NCBI RefSeq assembly: GCF_027530345.1
Contig: NZ_JAPZQK010000012.1
Span: 62,001-126,000, forward strand
Direction of reading: 5' to 3'
From: Silanimonas sp.
GTDB taxonomy: Bacteria > Pseudomonadota > Gammaproteobacteria > Xanthomonadales > Xanthomonadaceae
Length of the DNA stretch: 64,000 nucleotides
Below, piece by piece: positions 38,588-50,727 of the stretch; within the stretch, counting starts at the first letter, position 1; every line of letters starts with the position of its first letter. The notes beneath the pieces were generated by a model. That model did not search any database. It saw only the letters and a list, made by a program, of their open reading frames with translations, and was not told the DNA's origin. The position numbers and the translations under genes were made by a program.

Positions 38588-40606
38588 ATGAATGGACTCC
38601 GACGGGCCGCTTTCGCGGCCCTGCTGCTTTTTGCCCCCCTCCACGTCGCGGCGCAGGGCGATTCCGCCCCGGTGGCCCCGGCCCCGCTGCCCGCCGACGT
38701 TGCCGGCCTTGTCGCCCATCTCGTCCGCGACGAGAAGTTCATCGACATCGCGCTGTCGCCGACCGGCGAGTTCTTCGCCGCCACGGCCGCGCGTGACAAG
38801 CAGACGTTCCTCGTCATCGGCACGCTGGCCGAGCGCAAAGTGCTCGCCCACCTCTCCGGCGGCGAAAACGCCCACGTACTGGGTTTCTGGTGGGTGAGCG
38901 ACACCAGGATCGTCGCCTCGATGGGCGAGAGCATCGGCTCCCTCGAGGCGCCGCGTGATTACGGCGAGCTCTGGGTGCTGAGCGCGGTCGAGGGGGCGGA
39001 GCCGAGGTTGATCGCCGGTTGGCGCGGTGCCGAGAACACGCTGGGTTCGCGTGCGGCGGCGCGCAACACCGACCACAGCCGCTGGGTGTCCATGGCCGAC
39101 CCGCTGCGCAACGATGATGAAAATGTCCTGGTCTCGGTGGTGAGCATGCAGTCGCGCGGCGAGGGTTTCGCCACCGCGGAACTGATGGACCTCACCTCGG
39201 GTCGCCGCCGCGTCGTCGCCCGCGCGCCCGTGCCGCGCGCCGAATTCCTCGCCGACCATTCGGGGGAGGTGCGGTTCGCCACCGGCCAGAACAGCCAGAA
39301 CGACACGATCACCTACTACCGCAAGGACGCGAAGAGCGACTGGCAACTGGTCAACGACCAGGGCGCGAGTGGTGTCTGGATCGAACCGATCGGGTTCTCG
39401 AAGGACAATGCGGTGGCCTATGTGCTGTCCAGTCGCGAGGAGGGGCCGGACGCGATCGAACGCCTCGACCTCGCGACGTTGGCGCGCACCGAGGTGCTGC
39501 GGGATCCCCGGGTCGATCCCAGCCGGATCATCTACGACCCCGTCACGGACGAGCCGATCGGCGCCGTGCTCATGGACGGCCGGCCGAAGTCGCTGTTCTT
39601 CAACGCGGCGTCGCCGCAGGCCCGCACGCAGCGCAGCCTGGAGGCGGCGTTCCCCGGGCAGTCCGTGCAGCTGCGCAGTGCCAGCGCCGACGGCAACCAG
39701 CAGCTGGTGATCGTCACCAGCGACCGCAACCCGGGCGACTTCTACCACTTCGACCGGGCGAAGCGTTCGGCCGACCTCTGGGGCAGCCGCGCCGACTGGG
39801 TGATGCCCGACCAGATGGCTGAAGCCAAGCCGATCGAGCTGAAGGCCCGCGACGGCCTGCCGCTGCATGGTTACCTCACCACCCCGATCGGCCGGGACGC
39901 CAAGGGCCTGCCGCTGGTCGTGCTGCCGCATGGCGGGCCGCACCAGGTGCGCGACACCTGGTCGTTCGACCTCGAGCGCCAGTTGCTCGCCGCGCGAGGC
40001 TACGCCGTGCTGCAGGTGAACTTCCGTGGCTCCGGTGGCTACGGCGGTGCGTTCGAGTCGGCGGGCTACCGCGAGTGGGGTGGTGCGATCCAGGATGACA
40101 TCACCGACGCCACCCGATGGGCGATCGAGCAGGGCATCGCCGATCCCAAGCGCATCTGCCTTTACGGCGCGAGCTTCGGCGGCTACGCCGCGTTGATGGG
40201 CGTCGCACGCGAACCGTCGCTGTACGCCTGCGCTGCGGGCAACGTGGGCGTGTACGACCTCGACATGATGTACGGCCGAGGCGACCTCCAGGCGCGCCGT
40301 TGGGGCGAGAACTACCTGAAGCTCGTGGTCGGCGAGGAGGGGCTCGACGCCCGATCGCCGGCCAAGCTCGCCGCATCGATCAAGGTGCCAGTGTTCCTCG
40401 CCGCGGGCGAGGAGGACGAGCGCACCCCGCCGGAACAGACGCGCGCGATGGAGCGCGCGCTGAAGGCCGCGGGTGTGCCGGTCGAGGCGCACTACTACGA
40501 CGGCGAAGGCCACGGCTACTTCCTGTTGCCGAATCGCCGCGACTACTACACGAAGCTTCTGACCTTCCTCGGCCGCCATCTCGATGGCGACCGAGCGGCC
40601 CGCTGA
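38588..40606 (+). CDS. secreted S9-family (prolyl oligopeptidase) peptidase 1
   Basis: 672 residues with a signal peptide ending near HVAAQG (~23). The N-terminal ~370 residues look like the beta-propeller that gates S9 enzymes. The catalytic alpha/beta hydrolase domain has PHGGPHQVRDTW, nucleophile Ser529 in GASFGGYA, Asp in AGEEDERTPPEQ and His in GEGHGYF. It would cleave short peptides in the periplasm. It is followed by a paralogue of almost the same size, and a POT peptide transporter is nearby, pointing to peptide scavenging. Confidence 0.9.
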   Translation: MNGLRRAAFAALLLFAPLHVAAQGDSAPVAPAPLPADVAGLVAHLVRDEKFIDIALSPTGEFFAATAARDKQTFLVIGTLAERKVLAHLSGGENAHVLGFWWVSDTRIVASMGESIGSLEAPRDYGELWVLSAVEGAEPRLIAGWRGAENTLGSRAAARNTDHSRWVSMADPLRNDDENVLVSVVSMQSRGEGFATAELMDLTSGRRRVVARAPVPRAEFLADHSGEVRFATGQNSQNDTITYYRKDAKSDWQLVNDQGASGVWIEPIGFSKDNAVAYVLSSREEGPDAIERLDLATLARTEVLRDPRVDPSRIIYDPVTDEPIGAVLMDGRPKSLFFNAASPQARTQRSLEAAFPGQSVQLRSASADGNQQLVIVTSDRNPGDFYHFDRAKRSADLWGSRADWVMPDQMAEAKPIELKARDGLPLHGYLTTPIGRDAKGLPLVVLPHGGPHQVRDTWSFDLERQLLAARGYAVLQVNFRGSGGYGGAFESAGYREWGGAIQDDITDATRWAIEQGIADPKRICLYGASFGGYAALMGVAREPSLYACAAGNVGVYDLDMMYGRGDLQARRWGENYLKLVVGEEGLDARSPAKLAASIKVPVFLAAGEEDERTPPEQTRAMERALKAAGVPVEAHYYDGEGHGYFLLPNRRDYYTKLLTFLGRHLDGDRAAR

Positions 40607-40772
40607 GGGCTTCACGCGGGCCGGGCTTCACGCCGTGCTCCGCGGATCCGCCCGGGTGGGCGGTGGGTGGGCGTGGCAGGGCTGGTCGTCGACACTGCCC
40701 TGTCGCGCCTCTGGTAAGGTTTTGCGCGTGCGCCCGCAAGGCGTTCAATCATCATCTGGGGAGATCGTGGCA

Positions 40773-42788
40773 ATGGGTTCTAACCGTCTTCTGTTCCTGG
40801 CTTCCATGGCGCTCTCGGGCGTCCTGCAGGCGTCCGATGCGCCGACGACTGTTCCGCTGGAGGACTTCAATCGGCACGCCGAGTACACGGCCGTGCGCAT
40901 TTCGCCCAACGGCGAGTACCTGGCCGCCACGGCGCCGATCGGCGATCGCGACGTGCTGGTTGTTCTGGACATGAAGGACCTGAAGCCCATCAAGGTCCAC
41001 CAGTTGCCGGACAACAAGAGCATCGCCGGCTTCTTCTGGGCCGGGCCTGATCGCCTGATGTTCACGGCGACGCGCAAGTTCGGCCAGTTCGCCCAGCCCG
41101 GCGGTACGGGCGAGTGGTATGCGGTCGACGCCAACGGGGAGCGTCCGCGCGTGCTCGTCACTTACGAGGGGACGACGACCAGCGGTTCGACGAGCTTCTC
41201 GCAGCGAGTCAGCCCGGTCTCGGCCCTGCGTGAGGACGCCTCGCGCGTGCTGGTCCAGGTGACCACGGGCACCGGGAGCGAGGAGGGCGACCGGGCCGAG
41301 CTCATGGAGATGGACACCTTCACGGGCCGCATGAAGCGGCTGGCTCGCGCACCCTCGCGCAACTGCGATTTCGTGCTCGATGCCGATGACAAGCCGGCCT
41401 TCGCGAACTGCGCCGACAACAAGAACCGCGACAGCTTCACGGAAGGCCATGGCCAGGTCTATCGCCGCGTCGATGGCGATTGGACCCAGATCTTCGACTC
41501 CCGCGAGACGGCGGGCCGCCTGCGTGTCTCGCACGTCGACCCCGACGGCACGGTGTATGCCGTGCAGCACGACAACGCCAAGCCCAACGTCATGGGCCGC
41601 CTGGACCCGCAGACCGGTGCGTTCACCCCGCTCGATAGCGACCCCCGCGTCGACATGCTGGGAGAAGTGATTGCGGCGGACGGCAAGACCCTGATCGGCG
41701 TGACCCGCATGCCCGGGAAGCCGGAAGTGCGTTACATCCGCGAGGAGCATCCGGACGCCCAGCTGCTCGCACAGCTTTCGGCGGCCTTCCCCGGGCAGTA
41801 CGTCAGCCTCGGCGGCGCGACCCTCGATGGCAACAAGATGGTCGTGTCGGTCCAGAGCGACCGGAATCCCGGCGAGTTCTACCTGTACGACAAGTCCACC
41901 AAGCAGGCGCGGTACCTGGTGAGCACGCGCCGCTGGATCGATCCGGAACAGATGTCGGAGATGCGTCCCTTCACGATGACGGCGCGCGATGGCGTGACGC
42001 TTTCGGGTTACCTGACGGTCCCGAAGGGCCGTGAGCTCAAGGGCCTGCCGATGATCGTCAACCCGCATGGCGGCCCGCACGGCCCGCGCGACCTGTGGGG
42101 CTTCAATCCCGAGGTTCAGCTGTTCGCCAACCGCGGCTATCTCGTGTTGCAGGTCGATTTCCGCGGCTCCGGTGGCTACGGCAAGGCCTTCGAGCAGATG
42201 GGCTACGGCGAATGGGGCGGCACGATGCAGGACGACGTCACCGACGCGACGCAGTGGGCCATTGCCCAGGGCTACGCGGATCCGGAGCGGATCTGCATCT
42301 ATGGCGCGAGCTACGGTGCCTATGCGGCGCTGATGGGCGCGGTGCGCGAGCCCGACCTGTACCGTTGCACGGTCGGCTACGTCGGCGTCTACGACCTGCG
42401 CTTGATGTACTCCGAGGGCGACATCCGCGAGTCCGATACCGGCGGCAACTACCTGGAAAGCGTAATCGGCAAGGACCGCAGCAAGCTCGACGAGCGCTCT
42501 CCGGCGGCGCGAGCCGATGAGATCAAGATCCCCGTGTTCCTCGCTGCGGGCGGCCGCGACCGCCGTACGCCGCCGGAGCAGACGGACGCGATGGAAGCCG
42601 CGCTGATCGCCGCGGGCAACGCACCGCGGGAGAACATCCTCGAGCCGAAGGAAGGCCACGGCTTCTACGAGGTGCCTGCCCGCAACAACATCTACTCGAA
42701 GATGCTGGCCTTCTTCGGGGAGCACATCGGCGGCACGGTCCCGGTCGGCGAGTCGCGCACCGAGTCGGCGTCGGGCGGTTCGGACTGA
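40773..42788 (+). CDS. secreted S9-family peptidase 2 (tandem paralogue)
   Basis: 671 residues, paralogous to the previous gene. ATG 40773 is chosen because TGGGGAG lies nine bases upstream and a signal peptide (LLFLASMALSGVLQA) follows directly; longer forms upstream look non-coding. The propeller domain precedes the hydrolase domain with PHGGPHGPRDLW, Ser513 in GASYGAYA, Asp in AGGRDRRTPPEQ and His in KEGHGFY. The C-terminal tail is Ser/Gly-rich. Probable periplasmic peptidase. The two S9 genes probably arose by tandem duplication. Confidence 0.9.
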   Translation: MGSNRLLFLASMALSGVLQASDAPTTVPLEDFNRHAEYTAVRISPNGEYLAATAPIGDRDVLVVLDMKDLKPIKVHQLPDNKSIAGFFWAGPDRLMFTATRKFGQFAQPGGTGEWYAVDANGERPRVLVTYEGTTTSGSTSFSQRVSPVSALREDASRVLVQVTTGTGSEEGDRAELMEMDTFTGRMKRLARAPSRNCDFVLDADDKPAFANCADNKNRDSFTEGHGQVYRRVDGDWTQIFDSRETAGRLRVSHVDPDGTVYAVQHDNAKPNVMGRLDPQTGAFTPLDSDPRVDMLGEVIAADGKTLIGVTRMPGKPEVRYIREEHPDAQLLAQLSAAFPGQYVSLGGATLDGNKMVVSVQSDRNPGEFYLYDKSTKQARYLVSTRRWIDPEQMSEMRPFTMTARDGVTLSGYLTVPKGRELKGLPMIVNPHGGPHGPRDLWGFNPEVQLFANRGYLVLQVDFRGSGGYGKAFEQMGYGEWGGTMQDDVTDATQWAIAQGYADPERICIYGASYGAYAALMGAVREPDLYRCTVGYVGVYDLRLMYSEGDIRESDTGGNYLESVIGKDRSKLDERSPAARADEIKIPVFLAAGGRDRRTPPEQTDAMEAALIAAGNAPRENILEPKEGHGFYEVPARNNIYSKMLAFFGEHIGGTVPVGESRTESASGGSD

Positions 42789-42832
42789 TCGGGCTTGTGG
42801 CTGCCGGCCACGGCAGCCCCGGGTGATCACGG

Positions 42833-42860
42833 GAAGGGCGCGACTCCGGTCGCGCCCTTC
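42833..42860. terminator. bidirectional terminator between S9 peptidase 2 and the POT gene
   Basis: GAAGGGCGCGAC (42833-42844) and GTCGCGCCCTTC (42849-42860) form a perfect 12-bp stem with a TCCG tetraloop between two convergent genes. Confidence 0.8.
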
Positions 42861-42885
42861 GCTGTTTCGGGCGGTGGGTTTGGGG

Positions 42886-44451
42886 TCAGTCCGCGCGCAG
42901 CAGGCGGTTCAATAGCGGCGTCGCGATGAACATCGCCAGGCCCGCACCGAGGCCGATCCACATCATCTGGGTGAAGAACGGCGCGTAGACGGCCAGGGCC
43001 TCGGCGGCGGAGATCACGCCGTCGGGCCCCGGCGCCACCTCGGCCATCGTGCCGAGGCGGCCGGCGATCATTTCGCCGAAGGCCGAGAACAGGAACCACG
43101 CGCCCATCATCGTGCTGACCACGCGCGGAATCGACAGCGAGGTGACCGCCGCGAGACCGATCGGGCTCAGCGCCATTTCGCCGAGCACCAGCACCGCGTA
43201 GGCGAGGATCAGCCACCACAGGCTGACGAGGCCGTCGTTGCCGGGGTTCGCCGCCGCGAAGGCCAACACGCCGAAGGAGCCGCCGCAGAACACCAGCGCC
43301 CAGGCGAACTTGGCCGCGTAGCCCGGATTCATGCCGGCGCGGTCGAGGCACGGCCACAGCCAGACGAAGAACGGCGTCATCAGGATCACGAAAGCGGCGC
43401 CGATCGCGGTGGTCTGGCTCGCGTCCCAAACGAATCCGAAGGTGCTGCGGTCCATCGCGCGGTCCGCCAGCGTCACCCAAGGACCATAGCTCTGCTCGTA
43501 GAGGCCCCAGAACAAGGCGCTGACGGTCGTGAGCACCATCAGCAGGATCATCTTGCCGCGTGCCACGCGGTCGATCCCCGAGAACATCAGCCACGTGAAC
43601 CAACCGTACAGCACGGTGCCGGCGACGACGGCGACGAGTTCCGTCAGCGTGACCTGATGGCCGCCGAGCAGGGCATTCAGCGGCGCGAAGTCGATGCGCG
43701 TCTGCAGGATCTGCCAGACCGCCACGACGCCGGCCAGCGCGCCCAGGTAGATCAACCATTCGCGGCTGAGGCCGGCCAGCGCCCGCTCGCGCAGCCGGGC
43801 CGGTTCGGCCGGTTCGGCCTGTCCGAGCAGGTGCGGTTGGCCGAGCACGAAGATCACCAGCCCCACGGCCATCATCAGGCCGCCCAGCGCGAAGCCGTAG
43901 CTCCAGCTGATGTTCTCGCCGACGTAGCCGACGATGAAGGAGGACAGCACGGCCCCGACGTTGATGCCCATGTAGAAGATCGAGAAGCCGGAGTCGCGGC
44001 GCGGATCGTTCGCCGCGTACAGCCGGCCCACGATCGTCGAGATGTTCGGCTTCAGGAAGCCCACGCCCATCGCGATCAGGGCCAGCGAGGCGTACATCAC
44101 CTGCACGGCAGTCTCGTCGCGCGCGCCGCCGTCGATGGGGGTGCCGATCCAGGCCATGCCGAATTGCCCGAGCACGAGAAGCACGCCGCCGAAGACGACC
44201 GCCTTTCGCATGCCGAGGTAGCGGTCGGCCAACATGCCGCCCAGCAAGGGCAGGGCGTAGGCGAGCCCGGCGTAGGTGCCCATCAGCAGGTAGCCGTCGG
44301 CGTCGGAGAAGCCGTGGTGCTTGATGAGGTACAGCACGAGGATGGCCTTCATGCCGTAGAACGCGAAGCGTTCCCACATCTCGGTCAGGAAGCAGACGTA
44401 GAGGCCTTTGGGGTGGCCAAGGAACTCGGCCGGCGCGGCGGTGGTGGACAA
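42886..44451 (-). CDS. proton-dependent oligopeptide transporter (POT/PTR family)
   Basis: 521 residues with about 12-14 membrane segments. The POT signature is clear: the ExxER motif in TEMWERFAFYGMKAILVLYL near the N-terminus, then GGMLADRYLGMRKAV. These proteins take up di- and tripeptides with protons. It is flanked by three secreted S9 peptidases that would produce such peptides. The best start is TTG 44451, with AGGAA seven bases upstream; no better ATG exists. It converges with S9 peptidase 2. Confidence 0.9.
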   Translation of the reverse strand: MSTTAAPAEFLGHPKGLYVCFLTEMWERFAFYGMKAILVLYLIKHHGFSDADGYLLMGTYAGLAYALPLLGGMLADRYLGMRKAVVFGGVLLVLGQFGMAWIGTPIDGGARDETAVQVMYASLALIAMGVGFLKPNISTIVGRLYAANDPRRDSGFSIFYMGINVGAVLSSFIVGYVGENISWSYGFALGGLMMAVGLVIFVLGQPHLLGQAEPAEPARLRERALAGLSREWLIYLGALAGVVAVWQILQTRIDFAPLNALLGGHQVTLTELVAVVAGTVLYGWFTWLMFSGIDRVARGKMILLMVLTTVSALFWGLYEQSYGPWVTLADRAMDRSTFGFVWDASQTTAIGAAFVILMTPFFVWLWPCLDRAGMNPGYAAKFAWALVFCGGSFGVLAFAAANPGNDGLVSLWWLILAYAVLVLGEMALSPIGLAAVTSLSIPRVVSTMMGAWFLFSAFGEMIAGRLGTMAEVAPGPDGVISAAEALAVYAPFFTQMMWIGLGAGLAMFIATPLLNRLLRAD

Positions 44452-44558
44452 GCGGCGTTCCTGCAGTTGTGGTCAATTCGTGAAGCCCAAGTGTACGGGG
44501 CGTGATGCCTCGAGGGGCGCGTTATCCTTGGCCTCTCGTCCCGGAGACCGAACCGACC

Positions 44559-46628
<2,070 letters not shown>

Positions 46629-46630
46629 TC

Positions 46631-47389
46631 ATGAGCCTGATCGAACTCAAGGCCCTCGCCGGCCAGCGAAGCTGCGACGAGTGCGTTCTGCACCCGATGT
46701 GCAAGCCCGCATTGGTCGGCATCGAGGACATCGAGCGGCTGTCCGGCGCCGTGCTGGCGCGCCGGCCGATGGGCAAGGACGCCGTGCTGTTCCGTGCGGG
46801 CGAGCCGATGCGCTCGGTCTTCGTCGCCCAGAGCGGTGGCTTCAAGACCGTGGCCATCAACGAGGCCGGCGACGAGCAGGTGATCGGCTTCTATTTCCCC
46901 GGCGAGCTGATCGGCCTCGAAGGGCTCCGCGACGGCCGCTTCAGCACCGACGCCGTGGCCCTCGAATCCGCCCAGGTCTGCGAGGTGCCGCTGCCGGCGC
47001 TGGAGCGCGTGGCCACGCAGCGTCTCGAGTTCCAGCGGCAGATGATGAAGGCCTTGGGCGAGGGCATGGCCCGCCACCAGGACCATCTGGAACTGCTCGG
47101 CCGGAAGCAGGCGCAGGAGCGCCTGGCGATGTTCCTGCATGGCCTGTGCGAGCGGCAGCAGCGGCTCGGCCGCGATCCCTCGCGCCTGCACCTGCCGATG
47201 AGCCGCTCCGACATCGGCAGTTACTTGAGTCTGGTGATCGAAACCGTGAGCCGCGGCCTGTCGAAGCTTCAGGACGAGGGCGTGATCTCGGTGAAGGGCC
47301 GGCAGCTGGAAGTGCTCGAGCCCGAGCGCCTCGCGAGTATTGCGCACGGCGAGGAAGGCGACGGCGAGCGCTGCGCCGGTCGGCGCTGA
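46631..47389 (+). CDS. fnr: Fnr/Anr-type oxygen-sensing transcription regulator
   Basis: 252 residues of the Crp-Fnr family. N-terminal cysteines C16, C19 and C25 (SCDECVLHPMC) plus Cys ~117 (SAQVCEVPL) match the four ligands of the Fnr [4Fe-4S] cluster, which is lost in oxygen. A cyclic-nucleotide-like domain follows, then a C-terminal HTH (MSRSDIGSYLSLVIETVSRGLSKLQ). Fnr proteins bind TTGAT-N4-ATCAA; such boxes lie before ccoN and ccoH nearby. The start ATG 46631 is 2 bp after the S9 peptidase stop. Confidence 0.93.
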   Translation: MSLIELKALAGQRSCDECVLHPMCKPALVGIEDIERLSGAVLARRPMGKDAVLFRAGEPMRSVFVAQSGGFKTVAINEAGDEQVIGFYFPGELIGLEGLRDGRFSTDAVALESAQVCEVPLPALERVATQRLEFQRQMMKALGEGMARHQDHLELLGRKQAQERLAMFLHGLCERQQRLGRDPSRLHLPMSRSDIGSYLSLVIETVSRGLSKLQDEGVISVKGRQLEVLEPERLASIAHGEEGDGERCAGRR

Positions 47390-47397
47390 GCGCGCGA

Positions 47398-48108
47398 TCA
47401 GCCGGCGAGGCTGCGGCAGCCCAGTGCCGCCAGCGCCGAGTGCAGCATCGGTAGCGAGACCAGCCAGGGCGCGGCGAGCGTCAACACGCCGCTGCTGCCG
47501 ATGGCGATCGCGCCGATCGTCCGCCAGCGGGGCGTGTCGAGCCCGAGCCGCGCGCCGCTCCAGCCGAGGCTGGTCATCAGCGGCAGCGTGCCGAGGCCGA
47601 AGGCGCCCATCAGCAGGGCGCCGTGCAGCGCATCGGCTTCCAGCCACGCGGCGGTGAGCACGGTTGCCGAGAAGCCGCAGGGCAGCCAGCCCCAGAGCAG
47701 GCCCAGCAACCAGGGCCGCAGCGGGCCGTCGCCGGGCAGGCGCGCGCGCAGCGGCGCCAGCCAGCGCCAGATCGGCAGGGCCGGCAAGGCCGCGGCGAAA
47801 CGCGGGCGCGCGATGCGCACCGCCGCCCACAGCAGCACCAGGCCGACGCCGGTGCGCAGGGCCGTGGCGAGGCCTTCGATGGCGAGCACGCCGAGCAGTC
47901 CACCGCCGATGCCGCCGACGAGCGCACCGGCCGCGGCATAACCGAGGACGCGCCCGACGTTCGTCGCGACGGCGCGATAGGCGGCGCCGGACGCCGGGCC
48001 GGCGCTGCCGAGACCGACGGCGATGCCACCGCACATCGCGCCACAGTGCGCGCTACCGAGCAGGCCGGTCAGCAAGGCGGCGCCGAGCACCAGCAGGTCA
48101 ATCGGCAT
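47398..48108 (-). CDS. SafE/TauE-like membrane protein of the cbb3 assembly cluster
   Basis: 236 residues with about six membrane segments. The N-terminus, LLVLGAALLTGLLGSAHCGAMCGGIAVGLG, with a Cys-x3-Cys pair, is typical of the SafE/TauE-like or UPF0126-type proteins found at the end of cco clusters, sometimes linked to copper or redox supply for the oxidase. It overlaps ccoS by 11 bp and is on the same strand, so it is probably part of ccoHIS. It converges with fnr, 8 bp apart. Exact role uncertain. Confidence 0.8.
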   Translation of the reverse strand: MPIDLLVLGAALLTGLLGSAHCGAMCGGIAVGLGSAGPASGAAYRAVATNVGRVLGYAAAGALVGGIGGGLLGVLAIEGLATALRTGVGLVLLWAAVRIARPRFAAALPALPIWRWLAPLRARLPGDGPLRPWLLGLLWGWLPCGFSATVLTAAWLEADALHGALLMGAFGLGTLPLMTSLGWSGARLGLDTPRWRTIGAIAIGSSGVLTLAAPWLVSLPMLHSALAALGCRSLAG

Positions 48109-48292
48109 CGCGAGACGCGTCCGCTGGGGGAGCCGCGGGATAGGGCGGCGGGGCGCGCTCGTCGCCGAGGATGTCGAGCGACGGCGTGTCGAGGTCTTCG
48201 AACTGCCCGCTGCGCACCGCCCAAGCGAACACCGCCAGCGCCAAGCCGACCAGCAGCAGGGAGATCGGCACAAGGAACAGCAGCACGTTCAT
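48098..48292 (-). CDS. ccoS: cbb3 oxidase maturation protein CcoS
   Basis: 64 residues with one N-terminal membrane segment (LLFLVPISLLLVGLALAVFAWAV) followed by the CcoS signature SGQFEDLDTPSLDILGDE. CcoS is needed to insert cofactors into cbb3 oxidase. It overlaps ccoI by 4 bp at its start and the SafE-like gene by 11 bp at its end. Confidence 0.92.
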   Translation of the reverse strand: MNVLLFLVPISLLLVGLALAVFAWAVRSGQFEDLDTPSLDILGDERAPPPYPAAPPADASRDAD

Positions 48293-50727
48293 GGCGTATC
48301 GCCCTCGAGGCCGCGGCCGATGCGCCAGGCGTTCGCGGTGACGGCCAGCGACGACAGCGCCATGCCCAGCGCCGCCAGCCCGGGGCCGACAATGCCGAGG
48401 GCGGCCAAGGGCAGCATCAGCGCGTTGTAGGCAACGGCCCAGACGATGTTCTGGCGCACGATCGCCTGCGTCTGGCCGGCGAGGCGCATGGCGTAACGCA
48501 AGGGCGCCAGGCGCGAACCCAGCAGCACGAGGTCGGCCTGTCGCTGCGCCAGCGAGGCGCCACTCGCCATGGCCGCCGACACGTCCGCCGCGGCGAGCAC
48601 GGCGGCATCGTTGACGCCGTCCCCCACCATCAGCACGCGGTGCCCCTCGGACTGCAACAGGCGCAGCGCGGCAAGCTTGCCCTCGGGTGACAGGCGCGAC
48701 TGACGATGGGCGGCGCCGATGCCCAGCCGTTCGCCGAGCGCAGCCACGCGTGCGCCGGCATCGCCACTGAGGATCCGCGGCGCCATGCCGTCCCGCGCCA
48801 GAGCCGCGACCGTGGCCGCGGCATCGTCGCGGGGTGCGTCATCGACGTCGAAGCGCGCTTCGAGCACGCCCTCGCGCGACAGCCAGAGTCCGCCGTCATC
48901 CGCGGCGTCCGCGCCTGCGGTGGGGTCGACGAAGCGCCGGCGGCCAAGGCGCCAGAGGGCACCGTCGATGCGGCCCTCCACGCCTTCGCCGGGGTGCAGG
49001 ACGGCCCCGCTCGCGGATCGACCTTCGGGCGCCTCGCCGAAGGCCTTGGCCAGCGGATGCGCGACGCCGAGTTCGAGGCAGGCGGCGATGCCGCGGAGGC
49101 TCTCGGCATCGCGCCCGGCGAGCGACTGGATGTCGAGCAGCTGCGGTTCGCCGCGTGTGAGGGTGCCGGTTTTGTCGAAGGCGACGCGATCGATGCTCGC
49201 GAGGCGCGGCAGGGCGTCCGGCCCCAGCGCGAGCACGCCGCAGGCCAGCAATCGCGATTGTGCGCGTGCGATCGCGGCGGGCACGGCCAAGGCCAGCGCG
49301 CAGGGGCAGGTGGCGACCAGCACCGCCAGCGTTGCCGGGAACGCGTTGCTCGGCTCGACCAGCCACCAGGCGACCGCGACCAGCGCCGACAGCACCAGCG
49401 TCGCCGTTACCACGCGGCGCGCGATGGCTTCCGCCCAGCCGGCCATGGCCGGCCGTTGCTCGCGCGCCTGCGCGACCTGCCGCGCGACCTGCGACATCGC
49501 GGTGGCAGCGCCAACGGCCGTGGCCCGCAGGCGCAGCGTTCCGGCGTGCACGTGGCTGCCGGCCAGTACCGCATCGCCGTGGCGACGGCGGAGCGGCGTC
49601 GATTCGCCCGTGAGCAGGGCCTCGTCGACCCACGCGTCGTCGCCGACGACCGTGCCATCGCAGGGCAACGCATTCCCGGTACCGACCTGCACGAGGTCGC
49701 CGACCACCAGTTCACGGGCCGGCACCGCTTCGAGCTGCTCGTCGCGAAGGCGCCAGGCCATCGCTGGCTGCGCGCCGGCGATGGCATCCAGCCGGGCGGT
49801 GTTGGCATCACGCAGGCGGGCTTCGAGGAAACGCGCCGCCAGCAGGAACAGCACGAACATCACCGCGGCGTCGAACCACACCTGCGGGCCGCCGCGCAGG
49901 GTTTCGAACAACGAGCCGGTCCAGGCCAGCAGGATGCCGCCGCCGATCAGGGTGTCCATGCCCGGCAGGCGCATGCGCCACTCGGACCACATGCCGCGGA
50001 GGAAGGGCGCGCCGGCGATGAACACCACCGGCGCCGAGACCGCGGCCGTCACCCAGCGGAAGGCGTCGCGCGTGGCCTCCGGCATCTGGTTGGCGGTGTC
50101 GAGGTAGAGCGCTTCGGAAAACATCATCGCCTGCAGCGTGCCGAGCCCGGCGATGCCCAGCGCGATCAGTTGGCGACGGCGTTCCCGGCGTTGTTCGGCG
50201 TCGCGCGCCGGCGAGGCGAGCAGGGCCGGTCGATAGCCCAGCCGCCCGACCCGCTGCAGCAGGGCCGAGAGCGGCGTCCGCGCCGGGTCCCAACGAAGGT
50301 GCAGGCGCCCATCGACGGCGTTGGCCCGAACGTCGAGCACGCCGGGGGCCTGCCGCAGGGCCTTGTCGACCAGCCAGGCGCAGGCGGCGCAATGCATGCC
50401 GCCCAAGGCGAGCCGGATGGCCCGGCCACCGTCCGCTGCTTCCGAATGGGCCTCGAGCATCTCGGCGCGGTCCCAGTCGCCGTAGTCGTCGGCCGCCTCG
50501 ACCCGAGGGCCCGGTGCGCTGCGCCAGCGGTAGTAGTCGCCGAAGCCTTCCGAGGCGATCCATGCCGCGGCGCCGGCGCAGCCTTGGCAGCAGTAGGCGT
50601 GCTCGACCCCATCGACGGCGGCGTGGACGACACGGGTGGCCGTTTCGCCGCAGTGGGCGCAGGTCGGCGCCGACGCGGCGGCAGCGGCGTCGCGCCTCAC
50701 CGCGGCCTGGCCGTCAGCCGGGGCCAT
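48289..50727 (-). CDS. ccoI: copper-transporting P1B-type ATPase CcoI
   Basis: 812 residues. A CxxC pair early on (CAHCGETATR) and CCQGC form an N-terminal Cys-rich zone; then a heavy-metal-associated domain with GGMHCAACAW; eight or so membrane helices; the metal-path CPC in ATCPCALALA; phosphorylation Asp in DKTGTLTRG; and GDGVNDAAVL. CcoI (FixI) supplies copper for the binuclear centre of cbb3 oxidase. The start ATG 50727 is chosen since the Cys-rich zone begins right after it, and the frame upstream only overlaps ccoH. It overlaps ccoH by 14 bp and ccoS by 4 bp. Confidence 0.92.
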   Translation of the reverse strand: MAPADGQAAVRRDAAAAASAPTCAHCGETATRVVHAAVDGVEHAYCCQGCAGAAAWIASEGFGDYYRWRSAPGPRVEAADDYGDWDRAEMLEAHSEAADGGRAIRLALGGMHCAACAWLVDKALRQAPGVLDVRANAVDGRLHLRWDPARTPLSALLQRVGRLGYRPALLASPARDAEQRRERRRQLIALGIAGLGTLQAMMFSEALYLDTANQMPEATRDAFRWVTAAVSAPVVFIAGAPFLRGMWSEWRMRLPGMDTLIGGGILLAWTGSLFETLRGGPQVWFDAAVMFVLFLLAARFLEARLRDANTARLDAIAGAQPAMAWRLRDEQLEAVPARELVVGDLVQVGTGNALPCDGTVVGDDAWVDEALLTGESTPLRRRHGDAVLAGSHVHAGTLRLRATAVGAATAMSQVARQVAQAREQRPAMAGWAEAIARRVVTATLVLSALVAVAWWLVEPSNAFPATLAVLVATCPCALALAVPAAIARAQSRLLACGVLALGPDALPRLASIDRVAFDKTGTLTRGEPQLLDIQSLAGRDAESLRGIAACLELGVAHPLAKAFGEAPEGRSASGAVLHPGEGVEGRIDGALWRLGRRRFVDPTAGADAADDGGLWLSREGVLEARFDVDDAPRDDAAATVAALARDGMAPRILSGDAGARVAALGERLGIGAAHRQSRLSPEGKLAALRLLQSEGHRVLMVGDGVNDAAVLAAADVSAAMASGASLAQRQADLVLLGSRLAPLRYAMRLAGQTQAIVRQNIVWAVAYNALMLPLAALGIVGPGLAALGMALSSLAVTANAWRIGRGLEGDTP

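Noticed and set aside
38513-42830. Long antisense frames opposite the first two S9 peptidases
   Set aside because: Both lie wholly across well-supported peptidase genes and have composition typical of antisense shadows.
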